Shown: positions 45,142-57,244 of the stretch, one piece after another
How positions within the stretch are numbered: position 1 is the stretch's first letter
How the letters are laid out: each line of letters starts with the position of its first letter
Assembly (NCBI GenBank): GCA_026545765.1
Contig: CM048841.1
Span: forward strand, 8,258,145 to 8,322,144
Reading direction: 5' to 3'
Length of the DNA: 64,000 nt
Source: Plantago major
Taxonomy: Eukaryota > Streptophyta > Magnoliopsida > Lamiales > Plantaginaceae
The notes under the pieces: model-generated
Told to the model about the DNA's origin: nothing
What the model saw: only the letters and a program-made list of their open reading frames with translations
The model's database searches: none
Position numbers and translations under genes: made by a program

Positions 45142-46900
45142 ATGGCTAGAACGAGACGAACAGCCCGGACTAGTGCTGCAGGCGTGGGAACACCACCACC
45201 ACGCCCACGAGGACGTCCGCCCACCCGGGGACGAAGGGCCGCTGTGGCTGGAAGGAACGCTGGAAGGAGATATCCGAGCGACGGGCGGACCGCCAGCCCA
45301 TCCTCGGATGAGGAAAGAGACGCCCCGCTTAGAGGAGGCCAAAGCGTCCCTGTGAATATCGTGCTTACGGACCATGGAGAAGGGGTAGCACGAGCTTCTC
45401 CGGCAGAAGCTCAAGGCCCTACCACAGGTCAACAGTTTACGATGCCCGATGGTCGCGTTGTCCGCACAAGCGACCTCGGACTAAGCGAAACTCAGTTTGA
45501 TAGGTTGCTCACGATTATCCAAGGATGCCTAGGGTCTAACAATGCCCATCCTCAGCAAGCCACTCCGCCAGTGGTTACTCCGGTTCAAGCGGAGCCCGCC
45601 TTGTCAAGAAACAGACAGCGTCCGATCCAACAGAGGTTGGGAGATCAGCCGCACCATGAGGATTTGCGAAATCTTCTAGACCGACGGGCCTCTGCTTCGC
45701 AAGTTCGGGGCGAAGGAAGCCCGAATGGGAGGAGAGAGTACCAAGAAGGAGGTAGGTAGCGGCCAGAGGTCCGACAAGCTCCCATGAGGAACGAGGATCA
45801 TGTAGCGAAACCATTCCAGCTTGTCCGGCTAGACGAACTCCCATGGATGTCGCATGATCCATCCACGACAGAGAGAGGTCATGACGGTGATGAAATGTAC
45901 GCCAACAAAAAGCTTTGAAACCCAAATCGAACCTCGACGTCTGGTAAAGACCACGAGCGATCACTACAAGTGCACCAAACCCTACTGTGATGATATCATG
46001 AGGGAAAAGGAAAGAAATAGAAACTCGGACCAAGTGATTCGAACTTGGATACTACTATGGGGATACTTGTCCGTGGGTCACTGACAAGGTACAACAAGAT
46101 GGATTCAAGGGTGAGTGACAATACTAAAGCCCTTACGTTCTCATCCACCCTCTTGACGCGGCTATGGATTGGTACACTTTGCCAAACAAGTCAATAAGGT
46201 CGTATCAGATCATCTTCAAAATTCTTAGCACGATTCGAAAATCAAAAGAAGAAAACGTCTTGAGAGCACTGGTGAAGTCATCCAAAGGGAAGATCTTGAA
46301 CTTTCCTAGATCGCTTCAATACGGAAGTACTCGAGTTGAGCCCATAGTATTAAAGAACGGGTCCGCACCCAGACGCTAATACTTACAACTCCGGAGGAAG
46401 CTCTCTAGTCAGGAAGTGAGTAGCGAAAAGCACTTGGATGACATCTGTGAGGAGGTGATGTAAGGAGAAGAATACCGAAGGAACGTACCAGTCCGAGCAG
46501 GATCGAAGAAGGGAAAGGAACCGCAAAAACAAGAGCAACGCCAGGGGAAGTTCGACCCGAAGAAAGATCATAGAGACAAAGGCATTTACAGGGAGGAGTC
46601 GCCAGAGATTCGCGGACTACAGCGCCTCAATAAGCCGGATCCGACATCTTGGCCACTATTGTTGAGAAAAGTTGGACATCCAATGGCCAAAGCCATCCCA
46701 CAATCGGAGAAACAATCTGAAGGATACCAAATTTCATAAGCGCAGAGGCCATGAGACCGACATCGTATCGATTAAAATGCAGGTCGAACACCGGTGAGAG
46801 AAGTCAAGTTGAAGGAGCACATATAAGCGGACGAGCCCTCCAGGCACGATAGAACGGAGGAGGAGGAGGATAACGCCGCCGACCCACCTCGCCCACTATC
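45142..46900 (+). pseudogene. gag: Tat element gag
   Basis: Frame from ATG 45142 to 45759 starts MARTRRTARTSAAGVGTPPP, is Arg/Pro-rich, and ends in a stop. The capsid core continues in other frames: a KALTFSSTL block near 46120-46160 and MDWYTLPNKSIRSYQIIFKI in 46164-46379, matching the W-Y-x-L-S/I region of gypsy gags. 46380-46900 is Lys/Glu-rich and broken. The gene contains several frameshifts and cannot give a full capsid protein. Confidence 0.75.
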
Positions 46901-46901
46901 T

Positions 46902-47894
46902 TTGCCACCTCCGCGGTGGGTTATCCGCCACAGGGGAGGACATCCGTCTGAATCTGGCGAGGCGGAAATGGAGAACCCTCCGTACAGCGGAGTGATCAAC
47001 ACTATCGCAGGCGGACCCTCTGGAGGTGATAGCAGGAATGCAAGGGAGCAGACCGCCCAAAACCTTCGGAACAATGACAGGGCGTACGGTGCCCCCGCGA
47101 TTCAAGGAACAAATGCAATATCTTTCGACGATAGCGAAATTCCCCCTCCTACGGCAGGAGGCGAGGAGATTGACGACCCGGACGTTCCTCTTGTAGTTTC
47201 ATTGACCATCGCGACTTATCGAGTGAACAAAATTCTGGTGGATACCGGGAGTTCTTCGAATATCATCTCTAAGAGGACACTAGATCAGATGGAGTTGGGA
47301 AGAATCCGCTACGACAGAGTTCACACCTCTATACTAGGGTTTGGAGGAGGAACTGTTCGACCACTAGGAAGTGTTATGTTGCACGTTTCACTCGGAACCT
47401 TCCCGGCCAGGGTAACACAGTCGGTCCGATTTGTCGTGGTTGATCGGACCTTCGACTATAACGCCATCTTTGGGCGCCCAGGACTCAATCAATTCCGGGC
47501 TATCTCATCCACCTTACACAACAGAATGAAATTTCCTACTCCCTTCGGAGTAGGAGAAGAGGTAGGAAACATCCGAGAAGCTTGGGAGTGTTACATTATG
47601 TCCACGAGAAGGGCATCTGCCCCCGTTTTGGCAGTCACGGTGACCTCCGATCCGAGAGTTGTTCTCCCGCCCAAACAGGAGAATCCGCAGATAGGGGTAG
47701 GAAGCCCGAAGGAGAAATTCCCCAGAACTGCACGGATCGAGCCTCACGAAACTCTCAAGGAAATCGAGATTGTTGTTGGAAGCCCGGATAAGAAGACTAG
47801 AATCGGAACAGAGATGAGCACAGAAGTGGAAATGAAACTTATTGCTTGTCTCCGAGACAACAGGGACGTATTTGCTTGGATCTTGATGATTTGA
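46902..47894 (+). CDS. pol: Tat element aspartic protease region
   Basis: Open frame of 330 codons. The N-terminal part has the INTIAGG motif usual before the protease in Tat elements. The retropepsin domain follows: the active site ILVDTGSSSNII (Asp-Thr-Gly, residues about 112-123) and FDYNAIFGRPGLN near residue 190. After it comes a linker leading to the RT start (DNRDVFAW). The frame ends at a stop right at the RT entrance, which is probably a frameshift rather than a natural end. Confidence 0.85.
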   Translation: MPPPRWVIRHRGGHPSESGEAEMENPPYSGVINTIAGGPSGGDSRNAREQTAQNLRNNDRAYGAPAIQGTNAISFDDSEIPPPTAGGEEIDDPDVPLVVSLTIATYRVNKILVDTGSSSNIISKRTLDQMELGRIRYDRVHTSILGFGGGTVRPLGSVMLHVSLGTFPARVTQSVRFVVVDRTFDYNAIFGRPGLNQFRAISSTLHNRMKFPTPFGVGEEVGNIREAWECYIMSTRRASAPVLAVTVTSDPRVVLPPKQENPQIGVGSPKEKFPRTARIEPHETLKEIEIVVGSPDKKTRIGTEMSTEVEMKLIACLRDNRDVFAWILMI

Positions 47895-49421
47895 AGGAAT
47901 ACATCCGAGAATCACTGTTCACCATCGAACATGGATCCTCGATCAAATATATCCGATGAAGAGGAAAGACTTTGGCCCGATCGAGGCAATCATATCTACG
48001 GAAGTGGACCGCTCTTGAAAGCGGGCACATTGAAGAAGTTAGGTACTCGGGTTCAGAACGTGGTACTGCCGAGAAGGCCCCTGGAAAGTGGAGGATGTGC
48101 AACGACTTCACAAGGCTCAACAAGTTTTGCCCAAAGGATCCTTATCCCCTACCTCGCATAGACCAGTTGGTAGATTCTACCGCGGGATGTGCGCTCCTAA
48201 GCTTCATGGACGCATATCAGGGCTTTTATCAAATCCGGATGGCGGGGCGACATCAAGAAACCTTCTTCGGCGGGAGGAGTATCTTTGTTCAAGGTGATGC
48301 CATTCGGGTTGAAGAACGTGGGAGCTACATACCAGCGGTTGGTGAATAAAATGTTCAAGGAGGAGTTGGGCAAGACTATGGAAGTCTACGTAGATGATAT
48401 GCTTGTTAAAAGTAAGACTGAGGAAGAGCATATTGAGCATCTCAACAATTGCTTTTCCATTCTTCGGAAGTATGGTATGAAGTTGAACCCCGAAAAGTGT
48501 ACGTTCGGAGTGAAAGGAGGAAAGTTTCTGGGATACATGGTCACAGAAAGAGGGATAAGTGCAAACCCCGAGAAGATCAAGTCAATCTTAGATTTGCCCC
48601 ATCCGAAGAACCTCAACGAGGTACAACAGCTTATTGGGCGTCTAATGTCCTTAAGTCGTTTCATTTCCCGATCAGCGGAGAAGAATCTTCCGTTCTTCAA
48701 AATCCTCCGGAAAGGAGAGAACTTTGTGTGGACCGCGGAATGTTCTGAGGCTTTCGAGAAACTGAAAGAGTACCTCCATTCCCCTCCACTGCTCTCCAAG
48801 CCCGTCGAAGGAGAACCGCTCTACCTCTACCTAGCAATCACGGAAGAGGCAATGAGCTCCGTATTAGTATGGATTCAGGCTAACGAGCATTTTCCGATTT
48901 ACTATCGTAGCAAAGCCCTTGCTGGGGCGGAGACAAGATACGTTAAGATCGAGAAACTCGCATACGCCTTGGTTTATACTGCCAGACGGTTAAAACCTTA
49001 TTTTAAGTCTCACAAAATAGTGGTACTAACTGCGGAACCTTTGAAACAGGTCCTAGGAAAGCCCGACCAATCAGGACGACTCTCTAAGTGGGCGATCAAG
49101 CTAAGTGAATACGACATTTGCTACCAGGCTCCGTCAGCCAAAAAGGCTCAAGTCCTCGCCGACTTCTTAGCGGATTATCCAGAGAAGGATTCAGAGAAAG
49201 TCCCTGACAAGCAGGTGCTCGAGTGCTTAATCACCAAGCATATTGTCCGAAAGCCAGTTCCGCCAAAGTTCAACCCGGAAAACCTCGAGGAAGCCCAGTT
49301 CATCAATCGGCCCTTTCCTTTGTCAGATGGGGAAACTCGGGTCAACCAAATGTTTCTACTTGGTGATGTTCCCAGAAACCCGGTCACGGACAACATCGAG
49401 CGGAAATCACGGGAGGGATGA
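47895..49421 (+). pseudogene. pol: Tat element reverse transcriptase and RNase H
   Basis: RT starts in frame 47972-48349 with GKWRMCNDFTRLNKFCPKDP, YPLPRIDQLVDSTAG and LLSFMDAYQGFYQI. It shifts near 48290 to frame 48285-49421 with VMPFGLKNVGATYQRL and the catalytic YVDDMLVKS. Then come FLGYMVTERGI, the connection, and the RNase H domain (YYRSKALAGAETRY, LVYTARRLKPYF, ending ADFLADYPE). At least one frameshift upstream, at about 47900-47970, also breaks it. Confidence 0.92.
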
Positions 49422-49439
49422 ACCAGAGCGGAACCTCGC

Positions 49440-49838
49440 ATGGCAGAGATCTCCAAACCAAAAAACATCCTTCCGATATCTGGACATTGGAAGTGGATGG
49501 TTCTTCCACCGGAAGAGTGGGAGGAATTGGAATCTACCTTAAGAGCCCAGATGGCGCGGAACTCGACTATGCGATTTCCTTGGATTTCAAAGTTACCAAT
49601 AATGAGGCTGAGTATGAGGCACTTTTAGTGGGGCTGCGTCTAGCCAAGTCACTCCAAGCCGGAAGGTCAAAGCTTACACGGACTCACGCTCGTCAAGCCC
49701 AATTTTCAGGAAGTTTTGCCACAAAGGTCCTTCGATGATCAAGTATCTTGAGCTACTCAAGAATGAGGCCAGCCACTTGAGGAATTCACCTTGGAAAAGT
49801 TTGTGAGCTTGGAGCAAGAGTGATGCCTTGGCAAAATC
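49440..49838 (+). pseudogene. Second RNase H domain (aRNH) of the Tat element
   Basis: The frame 49418-49738 reads WTLEVDGSSTGRVGGIGI and later NNEAEYEALLVGLRLAKSL. This is the D-G-S-S / N-E-A-E-Y-E-A pattern of archaeal/plant-type RNase H that Tat elements carry between RNase H and integrase. The domain's end (about 49680-49838) is out of frame. Confidence 0.85.
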
Positions 49839-51150
49839 ATGTCACATCTGACTTTGGACACAAGGAGAGTAATTCTACTCACCATTCGACTCATCCGTCA
49901 TGAGTCCCAGTTAATGATCATGATACTTGACACAAGAAGAAACTGGATGACTGACATTTTTAACTATCTCAAGGACGGATCTTTGCCAGTCGATCCGAAA
50001 GAATCAAGGAGTGTGCAAGGCCGAGCAAATAGATATTTTATAATGGGTGATGATTTGTACAAGAGATCTTTTTCCGGGACTCACCTGAGATGCTTGAACC
50101 CACAAGAAGCACAGGCCGTCGGAAGAGATACACATGAGCTGTGGGAGTCATTCCGGGAGGACTCTCGAGAAAATCATACGACAAGGCTACTATTGGCTAC
50201 CATCGGTAAAGATTCCGTCCACGCCGGAGATGTCGAGGATTGCCAATATTACGAACATCCCATCGCCATCGAACCCTATGATTCCGGCAATCATAGCGTG
50301 TCCGTTCGATCATTGGGGTATCGATATTGTCGGACCATTTCCGAGGGGTACCCAACAGAAAAAATTTCTCATTGTGGCGGTAGAATATTTTACCAAGTGG
50401 ATAGAAGCGGAGGCTGTAGCGACCATCACGGAAAGTCGAGTGCGGACCTTCATTTGGAAGAATATCATTTGCCGCTTCGGCCTACCAAGAGTCCTAGTCT
50501 CGGATAATGGTGCCCAGTTCTCAGGACATAGGCTCAAGGAATGGCTGACGTCCTTCAAAATCGAACAACGTTTCACATCCGTCGGATACCCACAAGCCAA
50601 TGGTCAGGCTGAATCCACAAACAAGACAATAGTCAAAATCCTGGAGAAGCGTTTGAGAACTTCGCAAGAAAGCTGGGCGGACGACCTGGAAGGCGTGCTG
50701 TGGGCGCATCGCACAACTGCACGGACTGCGACCAAAGAAACTCCATTCTCCTTGGTATATGGTTCCGAGGCAGTCATACCATCCGAGATTGCTGTAGAGA
50801 CTTTGAGAATCCGAGAGTTCGAAGACAAAGCAAACCAAGAAGCTCGGATATTCGACCTGGACATGCTTGAACAAAAAAGGTCTGAGGCACTGGCGAATAT
50901 CCTTAGGTATCAGGCAACTGCTGCCCGAACCTATAACAGGAACATTCGTGCGGCTAACTTGCAAGTCGGGGACCTGGTGTTTCGACGAGCCGACATTTTG
51001 AACAATATCGGGAAACTCAAGCCCAAGTGGGAAGGACCCTACAAGATTGTCGGGGCAAGGGTGAATGGGAGTTATGAATTAGAAGATGATAACAGACATC
51101 CCCTCAAGCGTCCGTGGAATGCTAGAAACCTTCAGAAGTTCTATGCGTAA
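49839..51150 (+). pseudogene. pol: Tat element integrase
   Basis: The upstream part in frame 49839-50507 (NWMTDIFNYLKDGSLP, RYFIMGDDLYKRSFSGTHLR) shifts at about 50130 to frame 50134-51150. That frame holds the HHCC remnant (GSHSG..IIRQGYYWP-like, cysteines lost) and the catalytic core: HWGIDIVGPFP (first Asp), VLVSDNGAQFSG (second Asp) and ANGQAESTNK (Glu), the D,D-35-E triad. The C-terminal domain has LQVGDLVFRRAD and PKWEGPYKIV. The core is intact; the zinc domain is damaged. Confidence 0.93.
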
Positions 51151-52195
51151 AGATAACTGCGCGGATCTCCGTCATGTCGATTGATCATCTCAATTTCAAC
51201 TACTTGTTACACGGAACTCCGTCAGTTCTGTTTCTTTTTGGTCCTTTTGCCTTTGGCCATAGAGCCCACAAGTTGTAATTGAATTTCCGGCAAATCAATA
51301 CAACCTCTATCTTTCGATTTGTGATTTTTTTGATTTACGCATCTGAGATTTACCGTTCGTTTAACAACAACGAAAGCAAGAGATTTCATTCATACAAAGA
51401 CGGATTATACATAATCTTGTCTGTACAATTTACAATCCCGGATCGATTATCCGGACTTACGGACGCAATACGAAAAATGCAGAAAAACGTCTCTGGAGAT
51501 ACGTCATCTCCCAGCAAAGATCGTTCCCCGCCGGGAAAAACTTCTTCCGTGTCAAGCGGAAAGTTTGATTTCCGCGGAGGCCAGGAACTCGATCTACCTG
51601 CACACAAGAGAATGGTTAAACGTGCTGGAATCCTTCAGGATACCACCAAAACATGGCAATGCAAGTCCTGTGTCCGGGGAAAACAAAGTGCAGACAAGAA
51701 GAGATTCCCGCCTCACCGGCTTTAGAGACTCAAACTCTCTTGAAATTCGGAAACCATTTCCAATATAAGAGAGATTTGAACCACTAAAGTGGGGTTGGAA
51801 GAAAGCAAAGGAGACGGACGGATATACATTTAAACCGAGATCTATGCCTCTCGGTGACTGATCTTCAACAATTTTCCCCTCTAGACCCACGCCACTCTCA
51901 AGCTCAGGATGAACGCCGACTTGAGAGTGGACGGGAGTCAAGAGGGGGAAACTATTCAAGAGATCGTCCTCTTGCTATTGAGTAGATTTGGAAATTGGAA
52001 GTTGGATTTGCACGACCAAGGCCAAGAGGGATCCGCAGTATTTATAGAAGTGACGAACCAATAGGCGTCCGACACGTCAGAACTTCGACGTCGACAATGG
52101 GCTTAAACTATTCATTTGGGTTGAACAGTGTTGGGCCAGACAGATTTATCCAATCAAGCCTAAACAAGCCCATCAACTACGTTCGAGTTTCTTAG

Positions 52196-52763
52196 TCATT
52201 TTACAAAAATATGTGCGTCAATATCATCCGACGAAGTCTGCACAAGAAAAAGATGGAGATCCCATCCGACGAAAAATAGTTCGAATTTTATAAACAAAAT
52301 TATCCGAACATTTACATAACAGAAGTACAATCTGGAAAGATCCAAGGATAAGTACATGTATCCACGGGGCATACCCCGCCTTGTTCCTTCACCAGACTCC
52401 GGAAGTCGAGCCTTGGGACTCCGAGCCTCCACCTCGGCCCTGACGAGCTTGCTGTCACGGATCCTCCCACGGATCAGCTCCCTTTCTTCCTCGGCTCGCC
52501 TCCTAGCTATTCCCGGACATAGAGGTTGATCGCCTTCAAAATCAAGGAGGATCGGGTCATCTGCGGTCCCCGTACCCGGGTAAATTGGTGGATGCATGTG
52601 CCCACAAGCACAATTTACCCAGTGCTGATATTCCTCGTCTTCAGATTCCGACATCCTGGAGAACTCCGGATTTTGTGGATGGCTATAGTCAGTGAAGCAA
52701 AACACAAAGCGAAGCAGGGTACAGCAGTGAAAAAGGGAAGAATTACCACACCCTTATTTATAG
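52196..52763 (-). CDS. Antisense gene 2 of the Tat element
   Basis: A TATA box (CTATAAATA, minus strand 52763-52755) lies about 100 bp upstream of ATG 52654. The frame starts MSESEDEEYQHWVNCACGHM, is acidic then Arg-rich (RRRAEEERELIRGRIRDSKL), and runs to a stop at 52196. The Cys pair CACGH could belong to a metal site, but no family is recognised. A GGGCATACCCC block here recurs downstream of the other antisense gene at 53166, suggesting local duplication. Confidence 0.45.
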
Positions 52764-53186
52764 TTGCGACGGGTCCTCAAGATCTCGCCACGTGTCGATA
52801 ATCCGACGACGGGGGAGATGAAAGGACGAAGTCATAATGACTATTTCACTGTTTCACCTTCCTCCTTCTAGAAGAATTAGACATCCCAAGGGGCGAACAG
52901 TCCGAGTATCGGAAAGATGATGGTTTGATTTCTACATCGGATGCCATCTACAGCGGTCCGTGCTCTTAAGAGATGGGTAATTTATAATAACTCAGCTTAT
53001 GAACAACAGATAAAAAGGAACAAAGAAGAGAGCAAGTAATAGTTCGGAAGCATAGGAGGTTCAACTCCTCGGATGAAATACGAAACATTGTTATAGTATG
53101 TAATGACATTCCGAGTTATCAAAAGATGCAAATCCAATGAAAGATTCAAATCTGAAATTTCAACGGGGCATACCCCGGACTTCTCA

Positions 53187-56007
53187 CTAAGGCCCAGCTT
53201 GGCTCGGACCAGCTTCACCAGTTTGAGGCGGATCGACAGGGGGCATGTTGGAGGTGGCTTGTTCAACAACATTGAACAAGTTGAAATCCGCGGGAAGGCC
53301 AACGACCCGGTAAGGCAGGGAGAACCACTTCTTCAGGAAAGCCCGGTAATTGTCGAAAGGTACAAAGCATACCTTCCGGAGAGCATCCGGGACCCATCTC
53401 GGGAGGAAGGGCCCGCCATTTCGGATCTCGATCTCACCTTCCTCAGTGACGAGTTCTGCACACTCGCACGCGACCAACTGCTCATCCGAGACACTGTCTA
53501 CAGGGACTTCCACGCCATTAGCATCCGCAGAAGGGATTAACCCTTCCACCTTCCAGTTAAAGTCCGGTGGAAGTAGTCCCTTGGACTGAAGTTGTCCGAT
53601 AGCGGACACGAACCCATCCAGGCGGGAAGCATCGGATTTGTCCGCCGTCAAGAACTTGAAGGAGTCGGACTCCATGAAGTCACGACCAGCTTGAAGATGG
53701 GCATATTGGAGGCCTCTGAGCAGTATATCCTTGGAATCCAGAAAAGCCTTCATCGACTTGTCGACAAAGTTCTCCTGCCAGTCGAGGTCCGCCTTAATTT
53801 CTTCCCAGCTGGCCTTCAGCTTATGGAACTTCACTTCTTGCTCTTTCAGCCGCATCTCCAATTGCTTCGCCTTCTCCGCCTCATCCGCGAAAGTGGCCAC
53901 AGCCTTGTGGAGGTCCTCCTCAATGGTAGCGCGTTCAGCGGCCTTCCATTGCATACGGCAATGAATGATGCGAGAAGTCTGTAAGAATATAAGTTGCACT
54001 TTTGTCATACTAAGAACAAACCAAGGAGAGCATCCAAAGAATACTTACCCGTTGGTATAGCCCATCCAGCCCTCCAACCCGCTCAACCTCAGGGAGTCCG
54101 CAAGCTAGCTCGTACTCCTTGTCAAGAGCAGCTTGGTCAACAGGAAGAACAGCGGACAATTGCTGTCTCTTTGCTACGGGGGGAGCCTCCGAAGTTGCTC
54201 CTCTCTTGCGTCCCGAGGTAATGGCATCCCGCATCAACACCTCCCGTTGTGGTGCAGCAGCAGCGGAAGCCTGGGACCTCGAAGCGGTGGCGCTCCGAGT
54301 GACGGGGGCTTTGCCCGTGTCGGGCACCGCCAAGGCCTGAGAATCCTCTCCAGCCTTGTTCCGCCTTTCTTCCTCCGTAGCAAAAACCGCGACATTCTTC
54401 GGATCTGGCATGGGAAGACCCGCGGAAGTGTTGATGATTCTGGTCCTCTGACCAGCGGCGACCTCCAGGGCTTGCTGCTCTCTCTGCAACTTCTTCTTCT
54501 CGCGGAGTGTCGACATGATATAGTCGAACCAATAAGCTACACAATAAACCAGAGGCGTTAGATACAGATGGGTTAAAGAAGAATTATCAGAATTGCGGAA
54601 ATACGTAATCAAAATAGAGTATATTGAAGAAGAAAGAACGCTAAATTTCAAGTCAACGAATCCTTACTAAAGTCCGTCTTCCCTCCTACATCTACTGCAC
54701 ATGTTAGTCCGCACAGGTAGGGAAGTGGCTGACAGATTAATCCGTGAAACGGATAAGTAGGTGGGTCATGCTTTTTGTGGATTGCCGCCACCCACGGAGC
54801 CACATTCTTCGGAAGGGGACGCCAATCCGGGATACTCTCTCTAAGGAATTTTGTGGGCAGCCCCCATTGTTCCCTCTGTCTCTCGGACATTCCTGGCTTC
54901 AAAGCCATCCGTACAAAAACGTACCTATCCCACCACTTCGATCCGAGCGACGAAATGGAGTCCGAGATAAAATTGTAAGGTTTCCTATTCATGAAAGTAT
55001 AGAATAGTGGGTTCCCCGGACTGAACGAGACGTGGAAGAGCTGCCTAAAGTTCTCAAAATTTACGGGCTGCCCTTTCTTCTTACAAAAAACTACAAAGCA
55101 AATAAGGTTACCAGGACTTGGGGATAACGACTCGGACCTATACCAATATGGTTCGTAATGTTTTTCACCTGTGGCAATGGGGATCTTCCATCCAGGAGAA
55201 GGCCACCTCATGCACGCACATATATCCAGCGGGAGGGTTATAGAATGCATGCCCGGGTTCAGGGATCATTATTTCTACGGAGTCAGGGATCTCCCATTTT
55301 CGCCTCTATTCCGGAATCTCCTCAGGTTTGACCCTCGATTGACAGGTAGGAAGAAGCCCGTCCGCGTTCAGCTCTCCGAACTCGTCCGCTATCACTACTG
55401 CGGATGCGGGACGAGAAAATTTGATCCTTGCCGCTTTGGCACCACGACCTTCAATTAATGGAAGACTGGATTGAACGGGCGCAACAGGGTGTAGTGCAAT
55501 CCGCCGACTGGATCGTCTAGGGGGACGAGCGACAGGAGATCCTTCTCCTTCTTCTTCCTCGTCCTCATCTTCCTCTTCCTCACCATCTTCTTCCTCCTCG
55601 ATGACACCTTCGGGTCTCCCGGATGTGCCTGGGTTGGACGAACCTATTTCCGCCACAACACGGTCCTCCACCCCAGCCTCAAACATCTCGACTTCATCAG
55701 CCTCCCGATTGCCGCCTTCCCGCTCCTTGACGTTAGCGCTCGGATCCTGTGGATGTCCCGATGCCACCTATGGTCCGAGATTGGACTAACGACCTAGTCC
55801 TAGCAAGGTCACCTCGGTCCATTGAACGCCGGCTCAACGCTTCGCCGCACTAACTCCATGCCCAAAGATCGTAATCTCGGACGACCCAAGCTCCACAACT
55901 ACAAAATCTCTCGCGGACAAGGTCAGATCCGCGGACCCGGTCCCTAAATCTACTGCGTCATTGTAACCTGGGGCCTCGTGCTGGTTCTGACTATCGCTCC
56001 CGGACAT
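53187..56007 (-). pseudogene. Antisense gene 1 of the Tat element (plant transposon protein type)
   Basis: Multi-exon gene opposite to the element. Start ATG at 56007 (MSGSDSQNQHEAPGYNDAVD) after an acceptor-like CCTAG. A stop follows 57 codons later, then an acidic block 55767-55309 (E/D run). TAG at 55306 and a frameshift near 55195 lead to frame 55250-54668 (PGNLICFVVFCKKKGQPVNF, WWDRYVFVRM). Two introns are clean: 54667-54537 (131 bp, phase 1) and 54048-53979 (70 bp, phase 0); the joined frame stays open through exon 54536-54049 (MSTLREKKKLQREQQALEV) and exon 53978-53187, which is a long coiled coil. It resembles the putative gypsy-type transposon protein family known from antisense ORFs of Tat elements. 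Confidence 0.65.
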
Positions 56008-56652
56008 CCTAGGGCAGAAGGAAACAAGTCAGGAATGATGGTGTTGATTGTCCGAGAGTTCGTTTAGGTAATTTCTTAAGTCAAAGAAAGCCTACGGATT
56101 TCTATTAACGCGCCGTTGGCACTATCACCTACCTTACCCAGCACGCTGAGCGGGGCAAATTTACGCAAGATTGTGTGCCGATTGGCACCAACACATTACC
56201 AAATAAGCGTGCATAGTCAAATTTTGGTTACAGTCGGCATACACATGAGATGCATCAACAAGATACTGGCAATAAATTGGCATGCGACAGTGCGGAGGAG
56301 AAATTGTTTCAACTAAGAGCGTTGCTAAAGCCTATCACACGCAATATCGGCAAGAACAAACTCAACAATTTCATATCCGAGCAAGGCAAAAACATATGAG
56401 CACGAAATAAGCATATCGTGAAAAGAAGACAACTCAGCAAAAATGAAGATGTACGTACTTGATAAAGTTGATTTGATAAGTCTGAACGGACGACTAAGCC
56501 TTGCTGCTTCTCCGAGGGTACGGATTCGAAGAAGAAACTTTCAAATTTTGCTACTCTTGCTTGCTCGGATGTGTCTTCAAACGCTCGGATTGCTTTGCGA
56601 TTGCTCTAAATTTCAAGATTGCTAAAAGTGTGAAAGTGACTGATGGGCTGAC

Positions 56653-56662
56653 TATTTATAAG
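56653..56662 (-). promoter_or_regulatory. TATA box for antisense gene 1
   Basis: CTTATAAATA on the minus strand. Downstream (minus) lies a leader with a donor-like CAAGTACGTACATC near 56460, then the exon with ATG 56007. This suggests a dedicated promoter and a spliced 5' leader. Confidence 0.5.
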
Positions 56663-57227
56663 GGCAATTTGGGGATAGCCAAGAGTCACATCGCGTGGAT
56701 TTGAATCCCAGCCGTTGGTCCTCTCCAATCCAAGGGTTGTGCCGCTTCGCGAGTGGATGGCTGTCAATACGTCGCATTTAATGCTTGACAGACGCGTCAC
56801 ATCAATCGGACTGGGAACCCCAACTGTTGATGTCGTCCTGATCTAACGGTCACGTCCCTTGACTCGGGATCTTTCTCCCGTGGGCCGAACGGACAACCTA
56901 TTGGGCCTCTTGGGCTTACGGGAGGACCAATTCAACAATCGGCCCAATGGACAGCTTCCGGAGGGCTACGTCAGATCCTAACCGTACTCGGACCCATATA
57001 TCTCGGATACAAATACCTTTTCCTCTACAGTCCCAGCTATGTGATAACTCGGACTGTAGACGGAAAGGGGGGGGGAAGAGATATATTGAATCCTTGAGGA
57101 CACGGACGACGGATCCCGACAAAAAGGATTTTCTTCCTTTTTCTTTTAACTAACGATTCGGACACGCTCCACGTATTACATCGATCCCTCCCTCATAGTT
57201 ACCAACTATCTTCTACTAAGATACTTG

Positions 57228-57244
57228 GAAACTGGGGGGACATA
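57228..57244 (+). other. Tat element polypurine tract
   Basis: GGAAACTGGGGGGACATA-type purine run immediately before the 3' LTR. Confidence 0.7.

Noticed and set aside
45037..45432. 131-codon minus-strand frame over the start of the Tat gag
   Set aside because: Shadow of the Arg/Pro-rich gag N terminus; it overlaps the primer site and LTR end.
45575..46033. 152-codon minus-strand frame over Tat gag
   Set aside because: No motif, and it overlaps the sense gag remnant; likely a shadow.
53103..53984. Plus-strand frames over the antisense gene
   Set aside because: They mirror the coiled-coil exon on the other strand, which has the splice sites and better conserved structure.
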